This document shows, one piece after another, positions 1 through 12,100 of a stretch of DNA of 64,000 nucleotides. The position numbers were made by a program, and so were the translations under genes. The notes beneath the pieces were generated by a model that saw only the letters and a program-made list of their open reading frames with translations, did no database searches and was not told the origin of the DNA. The DNA comes from Osedax fenrisi (lineage: Eukaryota > Annelida > Polychaeta > Sabellida > Siboglinidae), in assembly GCA_964019155.1 (NCBI GenBank), contig OZ025240.1:36188269-36252268 (forward strand), written 5' to 3'. The stretch's first letter is position 1. Every line of letters starts with the position of its first letter.

Positions 1-2219
1 GTGTTAGTGGCGTCGAGACCGAGTGCCCACGGACTACGCGATGCTATACGCTCCACCTGGGGGCGTAATGCTACACTATTGTTCACGTTCGGTACCTCAG
101 ACTATGACTCATCGCTGGTAGCCGAAGCTAAGCGAACCGATGATATATTACAGGTAGGTTACCATAGCTAATGATGTAGTGGTGATGCTATGTGTAGTGG
201 ATGGGGTAGCAACACAGATCACGTGTGTACGTGATATCTACGCTTTCTTGTGTGGCATTATAATTAATGTATTTGATTGAATGAAAATAATATATATATA
301 TACATACTATTTAAATACGATATAAGAGTATATTAAACTGATATATCTTATTTATAATAAGGGATATTAGTCCAATAATATATATATATATTAAATAAAT
401 ATATTTTTGTTAAACGTGTTTATATAAACTATACTTTTTATTATAATATAAATAACAATACTTTCACTTACAATTGAGTTGTTTAGAAACACGGAACGAA
501 TGTTTGAAATATAACTCATATATCCACGATTTTCATATACATTAATATATGTTTTTTTAGCACGATTTCAAGGAGAGTTACTACAATTTGACGCTAAAAT
601 CTGTACTGTCGATTACGTGGGTGATACGGACACAGAAATGCGTGGATTTCGTGCTGAAAACAGATGATGACACTTATAATAATCTACAAGTTATCGCACA
701 AACTACAGACGGTAAATAATATAAATACATTACATTATCAACTATTTATAATGGTATGGAGTCCTTAATTTGCACAAAACTGTATAATAGTATTTGATAA
801 TTTGATGTTATAATTAAATCATAGCGTAGAAAATAAGTATAATCCTTTTTTAATATATGTATGTGTGTATGTTAATTAAACGTCAACAATTTGTAAATTA
901 AATTCTATGCATATTAATGTTATATTTATATATATATATATTTGGATTAATAATGCAACATTCACTTGGACTCGCAAGGCTTACCATCATTAATAACTAT
1001 ACATAAACGCAGAGCTGGCGGTCAACGAGATCGGGGGCTACTGTTTCACGACGCGACCCCACCGTGACCCCGACGATAAGTTCCGCTTGAGTAAACATGC
1101 CTACCCGACGGACGCATATCTACCGGTGTACTGTAATGGACCCGGATACTTGATGTCCACTGGTAGCGCAGCTAAACTAATGCAGGTCGCACACACAACT
1201 AGGTGTGTACGCATCTCTAGATATGCCCTATAGTGGTTTAATATCATGTTGTCTACACGACATGGTATTGATGCACCTCTAGATATGTCCTATAAGCCCC
1301 GTAATGTTTTCTATTGTTGTCACCGGGTAATCTGATATCTATATACCTAGTTCACATGTAGATAGTTAAAGATAGTTATATGTTGGTAGATGTGGGTAGT
1401 TAGCTTATTGCGTTGATAGTAATTCACTGTTTATATTAATGTATTGTGTTTTCAGACAATCTAATGACATCTATAATTCATTTATTAAAGATATAATAAG
1501 ATAATTTGTATATATATAAATGCTAAATAGGCTGTAGGATGGATACCTAATGATATGCTATAAGACGCCCCCAATATAACCCACGCTACACTCGCTGCAG
1601 GAGTGTAGAGATGGAAGATCTGTTCATCACAGGCTACTGCAGATATAGGGCGGACGTACGGTATCGCCACCTAGCAGGCTTCGGCTTCACTAAAGACGAA
1701 CACACCGAATGTGATATCAGATACGGCGGTGCTATCAATATACATAAGGTTAACATAGTGCCGCTTCTATCTTTATTAAGTCATTAAATGTTATGATTGT
1801 GTACTATGACATTAAATATATGATAACTAGGATTTATATATATATTAATATTAATGCAAATTCAATCTTAAAATATCATTTAAAATATAGTAAATACATA
1901 TTTAATATATTTAAATTATGTATCAATAATATATATTATAAAAAATTATGATTTATAAATAAAATACAATATCATAGGTTAGATATTTCTCTAATCTTAA
2001 ATGTAACATACTATATATTTGTATTATATAATGATATTAATATTCTACTATCAATAACAATAGGTAAATACTTCTTCACTGCAAATGGACATACATAAGT
2101 GGGTCACAAGTGATAATAACTCGGATACAATATGTCCTCTGCCAACTCGAATAGCATTCGCTTATGTAATTATAGTAACGTTGTTATGGTATTATATAAT
2201 GCGGCTGGTATTCAAATAG
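1..2219 (+). CDS. GT31 beta-1,3-glycosyltransferase, copy 1 (5'-partial, 5 exons in window)
   Basis: Family-31 glycosyltransferase (beta-1,3-galactosyl- or N-acetylglucosaminyl-transferase class), expected in the Golgi using UDP-sugars. Exons by phase continuity: 1-153, 561-711, 1013-1202, 1601-1748, 2100-2219 (stop TAG 2217-2219); donors GTAGGT, GTAAAT, GTGTGT, GTTAAC. The visible 253 residues show the family motifs in order: SRPSAHGLRDAIRSTWG in the first exon, the metal-binding LKTDDDTYNN (DDD) in the second, GGYCF and the YCNGPGYLMS block in the third, and MEDLFITGYC (the family's ED-V/L-Y/F-x-G motif) in the fourth. The fifth exon adds a hydrophobic C-terminus. The N-terminal anchor exon lies left of the window. 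It is a tandem paralogue of the gene at 4969-12763, with comparable exon organisation. Acceptor specificity cannot be read from sequence. Exons 1-4 are secure; the fifth is an inference. Confidence 0.9.
2100..2219 (+). CDS. Candidate last exon of GT31 copy 1: C-terminal transmembrane helix
   Basis: An acceptor after ACATACATAAG continues phase 0 from the exon ending at 1748 and encodes 39 residues starting WVTSDNNSDT, then a hydrophobic run (about IAFAYVIIVTLLWYYIM), a short basic tail RLVFK and stop. Base composition is visibly less AT-rich than its flanks. A terminal TM exon in the same position occurs in GT31 copy 2, which supports it. The AAG acceptor is not preceded by a strong pyrimidine tract, so the exact boundary is uncertain. 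Confidence 0.6.
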   Translation, partial: WVTSDNNSDTICPLPTRIAFAYVIIVTLLWYYIMRLVFK

Positions 2220-3860
2220 GCATATACATTCAGGGTTTGGAATAAACACATACATCTAGAATTCAGGTGTTTTTGTGTTTATAATTGGTTTAATCATTAA
2301 TAAAATTGGGCATAAATTATTTAAGATGAATGAATATTTAATCAATTATAATTAGATATAATTTATAAAAATGTCTGAATTTATATATACTTATATTTAT
2401 TTATATAAACTATTAAAATGGTTTAACCCCAAAAATACCTACAATTTTATACAGATTTAACACATTGAAATCCAAACCCTTTATATCATAATTTATAGAT
2501 CATTTTCTTATAGCATTGTATTTATAATGGATATTGAGTATGCATGAACAATACTTATCATATATATACAACTATATACATATACATATGTATGTATACA
2601 ACTGATATAGTAAAGTAACTATACAAATACCACAGCTCTATTATCTAGTATATTATTATATAATGTGACTATTGTATTATATATATATATTTCCCTGTTA
2701 TTTACCTAAATGCTTGTTAGTATTATAATTTACTATCATAGTAACTATGTATGTTACATTGTAACACATATTATTGTTACTCTATGTATAGAAATAATTT
2801 GTTATTATTTGTTGTTATATAACATGTTATATTGCATTCCATTTATGTTACCATAATTTTACTCTGTATTATTCTATATTTAAATTTTTCTACCTGTGCT
2901 TTGTTAATGTATATGTATGATGGTATATTTATTTTTTTATATTTATATTTTATTTAAAATAAATTTCAATGCTTTAAATGTGTTGTTTCTTAAAATATCT
3001 TTAATCTTTGAATACATTTTATATAAGTTACTATTACTTAATTTATATAATATTTAATTACTTAATTGATTCTTAATATTAATTGAATTAATAAGCATAT
3101 TAATCAGTTTCATATAAAATTAAATATATTTATTGTCCATAGTTGTTATTATTTATGGGCAATGAAAATAAGATATGTCAAAGTTCATATACCTGAACAG
3201 GTAAATAAATAAATTCAAAATAATTTTGAAATAAAAGATACTAGCCTCAAACGGGATACTAGTTCAATACTCTAGTTATATTAAATAAATATAAATATGT
3301 TAAATGTGCTTTGTATAAACTATACTTTTTATAATAATATAAATAGATATTAACATTACTGAAATTAAATGTATAATATAAATACCAATAATTTCATTTA
3401 CAAATGAATTGTTAGAAAATAGACTCAATAATATTTGAAATATAATTCATATTACTGACTAATATTATATATATATATAATAATAATATAACTCAATATA
3501 TAATTGAATAAGTCATTTCATATTATTCGTTTTAGTATTAAATAAATTGTTATACTAGATAACTTTTACCTATATAAATAATATTATTCATTATAATGAG
3601 AACATTATTTTTTAAATAATTGTATATTAATTATTAATATAGTATATTATATAGTATCAATAGGTATATAATGAAAATATAAATAATAATTATATAATTG
3701 ATGAAATACATGTTATAATTATAAAAATGGAAGTTATAGATATTATTAGTTAAAGAAATTATATATAACTATATACATATATATATATATCAATCAAAAC
3801 TCAACAAACTAAACTATGTTAAATATATTTGTTTTACAATAATTATTAATTCAATGTATG

Positions 3861-3901
<41 letters not shown>

Positions 3902-4968
3902 TATATTATGTATATACTGGGGTATTGATCCCCTAAATAGAAAATATTAATAGGACAGTTAATATTGGCAATACTTATCACAATATAATGAATACAAACT
4001 ACTACTGTTAAAATGAATATGTTAAATATAACTATAAATCATATGAAATAGCATGTCTTTTCATACAGGTACTATGAGCTATTCTATTGGTATGTGTAGA
4101 GTAATTAATGTTATACATGAATACACTGATGGATAATAGTTTATTCACAGATGGCTAGTGTACAGGTAGTATATATGACTGGATTGTGTCATGTGATAGG
4201 CTATGATATCGATGACTCATAGCTGATAAGTCATATACACAGGTTACACATGTACTACTAGTATTATCTACCAGGTGCTGGCTGAAGGCATAGGGTCTAT
4301 AGAGGAATACTAGTAAGAAGTGATTTCGTGGGTAGTGATCTCGTGTGCAATGATAATACATATTAATGTAAATAATTATTTATAAATATTAGAATTTACA
4401 CTGCGCATGAAATCACCAAACTGCACGACATCACTGGTTACCGGTAGAGTATACACACGGTAATAATGTACCAGCATCAGTATTGTCCCCTTAATCAGTG
4501 TGTCCCGTGACACTAGATTACACCGACGCTAAACAGCCTCGTTGACTCGTCGGGGGTATATTATAGCTATTATTACAATTAGTGTTGAAATATAACTCTA
4601 CCGTAATGTACCGATGCCGTGTGTGTATGTGTATGTATGTGTGTGCGTGTGTGTGATTATACATAGCGATGAATCATAAACTCCTTCCCTCTCGATGTAT
4701 ATATCCAAATGAATTTTTAATATATACATAGAGAAATGGATCTAGAAATATTATAGTTCATAAATTGAATTACCGATATAATGAAACATCGATATTTTTT
4801 AATAGAGAATATCATAGTATATTAAAAATAGAGATTTGTAAGTATTACTTGCAGTATATTTGTACTATATATCCTATTCATATTCACAATGTATAACGAC
4901 GCATTACAATCATCGCACATAATCGTAATAGATGAATACAGAAATGATGAAGGACAACAGGAATTGAC
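2220..4968. other. AT-rich intergenic spacer between the two GT31 genes
   Basis: Mostly very AT-rich DNA with an (AT)n tract near 3867-3895. From about 4060 to 4660 the base composition becomes more balanced, without a convincing ORF; this is where a promoter or 5' UTR of the downstream GT31 gene would be expected, but no specific motif was identified. Confidence 0.6.
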
Positions 4969-6143
4969 ATGAGAGGACATGACCTACTAAGGAAGATAGT
5001 TTTCTTAAGTTTGGCAGCCGTCGTGGTGGCGCTAGTGGTAGCCTGCGCACACGTTCTTAGGAGTACCGCTATACCCATCTATATACAGGTATGTACATAT
5101 GTATACGCGCTATACCTAGCTATATACGGGTAAGTAAATATGTATACGGGCTATACCCATTTATATACAGGTATGTAATTATGTATACGGGCTATATACA
5201 AGCAATACCTAGCTATATACAGGTAATACCTAGTCTACTCTCTGTCCGAAATCAATACTTTTCAGTGATACGCATTACTATTTTAGTGATTTTGTATACA
5301 GATAAAAATTATCTATATTGACTTCCTATTAAAAAAAAGATATACTCATAATCCGCGCACGAGATTGGAACTATTTGATTCAGTATGTAATTTAATTTTG
5401 TTATAATTATTATATATTATTATAGGTATGTTATTATCATGTTTCTTTTGTGTTTGTTTGTTCTTTTATTCTTATATATTTTGTGGAAACTTTTCTCGAA
5501 AGCATATTGCTATTAAAGGGTTCCTTTTATACTAATTATATAACTATATTGTATTGCCTACATAAGTCATATGTATTAATTATTTTGTATAGTATATAAG
5601 TAAAATGAATATTATTCATTCATTCATGATGTAATACGAAAAATCATTAAATGTTAAATTATCGAATAATATAAACAGTAGACGCATTGTCTGTCCTTTA
5701 CGATGATTACTAGCTTGCTGTAATGACGTAATAGTCTGATGATGTAATAACTTCACACCTATAGGACAGTATCGGCTACAAGAGAAGCGCCCTGATTCCT
5801 CTACTACACATAGCTGAAGGTCATCGCGATGTCAACTATACAGTCAACACTCTGATAGAACCGCTCAATATATGTCAAGGTCGGTGTGAGACAAGTATAG
5901 AGTGCTAATGTATCGGTATAGCGTGCTAGAGTATCGGTATAGATTACTACTAGGTAATACTTACTTATATACGGTCAACACTTTAATAGAACCACTAAAT
6001 CTATGGCAAGGTCGGAGTAATAGCGTGTTATATATATAAATAGGTGTTCCCACTCTGGGTACAAATATACAAAATTTGCACCCACATCTTATATGTAAAA
6101 ATGACCTAAAGCATATATTAATATTGATATATGAGACTATATA

Positions 6144-6176
<33 letters not shown>

Positions 6177-9100
6177 AATATACACATAAGGTATATTGTA
6201 CATAATTAATAAATTGAATATATGTAACAATTCGTAATGCATTCACACTGGTTGGGCATATCAACCGATATAGATGTATAACCGATGGTAGATAGTTTAG
6301 AGTTCGTCCTCTATCCGACCTCTACCCCTGACCTCTATCTCACACACACGCGCAGAGGACATCTACCTGATCACCGTGATACTGACGTTTGCGCCACACG
6401 CCCGAGCTCGTAACACAATAAGAGAGACGTGGGCATCCACTACAGAGTATAGGGGGCGCCGGCTGAGAAGGTTGTTCGTGTTCGGCTATCACGACGACGC
6501 ACACTTCAATGAACAGGTTCGCGTGACATACACACACCGATAATAGAAACAGAGCTGATTTTGAACCTCACATGAAGTCATTTTATCATATAAATATTCA
6601 TATTTTCTGAATTTTTAAAAATGGCATTATTTATGTTGTACACTAGTTCCATTCGGTAATGATGGTGATATACATGATGTAATAACTGCGCCACTAAAAG
6701 ATGCTAAACATGCAAGATACACGACTATTATTATATTAACACACCCAATATTATCTTGAATAGAAGTTAATCAGATTATAGAGGTAATTATAATCTAACG
6801 CATTGTAGATTTAGGGGAGAAAGGAGTAATTGTGTGTGTGTGTGTGTAATTTTAATCGTAATTGTAATATTCTATTTATATACATCTGCGTTTAGGGGTG
6901 TCATACATTAAGATCATCGTACACACACACGTAGGCGCAGACTGAAGCCCGTAAACATAACGACGTCCTTCAAGTGGACGTACGCGAAGGCTATCGCTCG
7001 CTGACCAATAAGACGGTGGCAACGTTGCTATGGTTACGAGAGAGATGCTCTCGGGGCAGGCTGACCTACGTTCTGAAGACGGACGACGATAGCTTCAATG
7101 TTCCAGAGGTTATGTCCTCGTCGTATGTCCTCACTAGGCTAGGTGCGCGCACGGGGATATGATTGTATGGCATACAATCATATCCTCAATTTATATATGC
7201 ATAGTAGTTTTGCATATATAAATATATATATAATATATATATATTGTTATTTTTATTTGGTGTAGTCCTTTCATCCCATCCAGGAACTTAGATGAAGTTT
7301 TCACTTATAACCATATATGGCTCTAATGTCCCTTCGAAGCCGCTCTCATGTTAAGGCATCCATGGTTTTAACGAGAGCCGATCATTTATTTATACACAAT
7401 TAATAAACGTCATAATAAAATAATTTAATTATATAAGATCACTTCTAAATAATATGTTAAGACCTATTTTAATGGTCCGGACATGGCAATAACCCGTGAC
7501 ATGGGTACATCGTCCTACTGTCTTTACATATTATTATGTTCAAAATAAAATAATCAAGAGATCTATAAAGTATACTTCAAATCGTTATATAAGTACATAA
7601 AAAGAGTACTTTATTGGAATTATTATTGAATACATTTTTAAATTACCAGTAATAATTAGTAATAATAAGTTAAATAAATGCTGTATAACTTTGTAATTTA
7701 TTTATCAATTTTGAAAATATAAATTTATTTATAAACATCAAATAGTCTTTTTTTTTATTTACAGTTTAGTTTATACTATTGAGGTAACTATGATACGAGT
7801 ATTGTCCAATTGAATGCAAGCATTTACGATCACAAGAAAAAACTATTTCATACTAGAATGATATATTAAACTATAGAAAAAAAATGCATGTCATTACCTA
7901 TTATTAAATTTATGTATTTGAATTTGCCTAGGCATAATACCTATCTATTTACATTGCGCGTGTGAAGGACGTACCTCCCCTTAAAGCCTAGTGAGTAGAT
8001 CACCTAATGTGTAATTAGATAAGATACTGCTTTTGATAGTATCTAATTACATCGACCACTTTAACCGATATTCCTAAGTGACGTTGGATATAAGATCAGC
8101 TACGACTAACTCTAGTCCGACACCGCTGTAACACGTGTTAAACACGTCCATCACACACAGGCGTACGTCGATCACCTGTCTCAGTTGAACACAACTCTAC
8201 CTGTGATAGGTGGCTACTGTTTCACCGTGCTACCAGACAGAAGGCTCGCTAGTAAATACTACACCTCCACGCTGGCTTATCCTTCTGATAGGTACGTTCC
8301 CCTAGTTAATATCATTAATTACCACAAGAGGCCAGTAGTAATTATTGTAACTAACACAGGGCGCAGTAGTAATTGTTATTAATATATTATTATAAATAAA
8401 TACAGATTAGGTGTTGGTATGTCTTAAAAAACGCACCCTAAATTATTTTTAATAATTACAATATTAATAAGCTACTTCTATTAAATCATCACGATTAGTT
8501 TGCACGTATCCCATTCGCCTACTGTAGTTACCCTACCCCTACATAACCCCACCCCTAGTTACTACCCTACATACTGCGCTGGTCCAGCCTATATAGTGTC
8601 AATGTCGGCAATACCGGGTCTATTGGAGCAGGCTAAACGAGCTAGATATCTGTCCATGGAGGATGTTTTCATCACAGGCATATGTAGAGAAGTTAGTCTA
8701 GCGAGTGGTTTCTATCAGTTAGCACTATCTATGTGTGGAGAAGTTAGTCTATGCACTATCTATATGTGTGTGTAAATAGGGTATTGGGTCTAATAGCGTT
8801 ACATCAAATACAAATATATTTCTGATTAATCAATCAAATATAACTATATCAAATCGTGGTATTAAATAAAAATACACATTTGACTTGATTCCTAATGTAT
8901 ACGCATATAGATAAGTACACATAGCTATGTATTACTACTACTACTGCTAGTACTGATGCACACGCGCATACATACACAGTTAGCAGAATACAAGTACGTA
9001 CAGATAAAGGGGGCGGTGGTAGGAAGGGATGAGTTCACAGGCTGTAACATGAGAAGGGGTGTGGCTAAGTCGCTACATCGCGTGGTTCCGGAATCTGCCG

Positions 9101-12100
9101 CCGCGCTGTGGAAACTCTACCAATCGGAACTGTCGCCGTGCCTCTCTCACGATACCAGTTAGCATGAGTCAGCATGTGTGTGTGTGTTCAATAGGTATAC
9201 CAGTTACTACTAGTGAGGTAGGATGTTTATACCGTTCACTGTAATGTATCATATAACTAAGAATATATTTATCTCAAATTTAATTTTTTTTATATATTCT
9301 CAACACTTATGAGATTTTATAAAATACAAGTGTCTAAATAAATAAGTACTTACTTAATTACTATATACATGATGATGATGATACCATTGTAACTCTTTCA
9401 TGTAGAAGTTAAGTCATAGCTAAACACGCATCAATACTGAATAGTCATGAAGTACTTATGAAATCAACAACACATGTAATATATTATGTATACCATAAGG
9501 GGATATCGTCATGCTTATATATTAATTGTGTTATATTTTATGTTTTGTTATTAACACATTCAACTGTATTGATGTTATTTATATTGTAGCATAATTTCAA
9601 AATAAAATATGCATTATAAATGATATATAATAGTGCTTTATATGGGTATATAAAAATATGCAATATGATATTTACAAATTATAATATATATTTAAATATT
9701 TATGATATATATTATTATACACTACTATTTTTATCAGTAAATGGATGTGTATATCTGTCATAATATTAGTATCATATGATATATACAACCAATCAAAATA
9801 ATAAGCATTATTAATGTTATTTATTATTTATTATTAGTTATTATTGTGTTATTTATTATGAGATTATGTATATAATAATCAGGGTTGATGGTTTTTTCGG
9901 TTTTTACGTAAAAACCAAAAAAACCCGGTTTTTATCGGGTTTTATCGGTTTTTATGGTTTTTACGGTTTTTACAATACAAATTATAATTTTTTCATAACA
10001 AAAAATTAACTAAATTGTATTATTTTCATTATAATTTTAAATATATAGACATCAAATAATGGAAGAGTTGGAATCGTAGAATATATTATTTTTGATTGTT
10101 ACGAGTATATTATATATATTAAAAAAAAATATTAAATATTATCAAACCTATCAAATATTATTTAATACTATTTTATTATTGTTATCATAAAATAGATTAT
10201 TAGCTATATGTAATTAAAGTGGTCTTGAATCAATAACAGGGTTGATGGTTTTTTCGGTTTTTACGTAAAAACCAAAAAACCTGGTTTTTATCGGGTTTTA
10301 ACGGTTTTTTATAGTTTTTTCAAAATAAACAAGTACAAATTATAATTTTTTCATAACAAAAAATTAACTAAATTGTATTATTTTCATTATAATTTTAAAT
10401 ATATAGACATCACATAATGGAACATAATTATTATTCAACATTATAATAAATTTAATAAGTTCCTTAGTTAAAAACCATTATTGTTAAATAATTATAAATG
10501 AATAGATATCATTTGTATAGCTATTTAAATAAAAATATAATATCAAATGTAATTATATAATATGATTACATTTGATATTATATTTTTGATTCATATTTAT
10601 AACATTTAATTTGAGTTAATTTTGATAATAATAATAATAATTTGATAATAGTTAAAAATATTATAGTTATTTTATAGTTATTTGCGTTTAGAGTATTTCG
10701 GCTATAGCCACACCCATAGGCCCACCCCTTTTGAAATCACCGGCTACAGTGTCTGGTAACCGTTACAATATACTAAAAATTGTAGTCTAAAATAGTACTT
10801 TACTTAAGCAGCGATCACATATAGCGACTTTGCTGCAAAATTGTCGAGACAGAATTTTGCATATATAGCAAACATGTTTGCTATTCATTTTGCTGCAAAG
10901 TTGCTGCGATTTTGCAGTGATTTTGCTAGTGAATATTTTTTGCTGCAAATTTTGCCGTGGTGTTCACACCTGGCGATTTTGTTCGTCGTGATATTTCTGC
11001 AAAGTTGCTGCGATTTTGCAGCAATATGTGAACGCAGCTTTAAGTTTGGTAATATTTGGCTATTACATATAAATAACTATTATTAATAATAATGTATTAT
11101 CATAAAAACTATAATTTAAAAGTTAAATTAATTTGTTAAAAACCGTAAAAACCGACGAAAAAACCAATTTTAAAAACCGAATCAACCCTGCTTTTAAAGC
11201 AGTGCTTTACTTCATATTATTTAGTAAAATGATTAAGTTTGGTAATATTTGGCTATTACATATAAATAACTATAATTAATAATAATGTATTATCATAAAA
11301 ACGATATATTTTTAAATTTCAATATATAAATAATTCATAATTAGAATATTCTGCCTAATGGTGGCGTAATTAAATTTGTTATCACATAATCATTGTATCG
11401 TAGGCATGTAAGTTTAATTAGATGAGAGTCCTACCCACTCACTGATATAACATATAATGTAGGCAATTATAACTTATAATTTAAAAGTTAAATTAATTTG
11501 TTAAAAACCGTAAAAACCATAAAAACCATGGTTTTTACAACTTGAAAAAACCGTAAAAACCGATGTAAAAACCCATTTGAAAAAACCAATTTTAAAAACC
11601 GAATCAACCCTGATAATAATATAAAATAAATAATATAAATATAAATAAACTTATAATAGTATATTTATTTGTTATATATGAAATTGAGTGGAATATAATA
11701 TATGTAAATAAAATATTGATAAACTTAATAGACTTAATTTTCTCAGAATAATTATTTTCATCTATATAGTGTTATACAAATTCTCATTTTTTCTTCAATA
11801 TTGTATCTATATTATTAATTTTATTTCCTATTCCTATCTACTACATGTACAATAAACAAAATGTCAGTGCACTGAGACCTTCCCTTAATAGGGTGTTCAC
11901 ACAATGCGTGTTTTGCTTGTCGTATGAACAAATGCTGGACCGAATTCTTCAAAATCATAGATTCGGTCCAGCATTTACTCGGATTCCTATTTTTCTTGTC
12001 GTACAGCAAAAATAGAAAATATCCTATTTTTTGCTGGACCGAAATATCTTACTATCTTTGGTAATGTTTACAATATTTTATAAAATTGATATACTGAATA

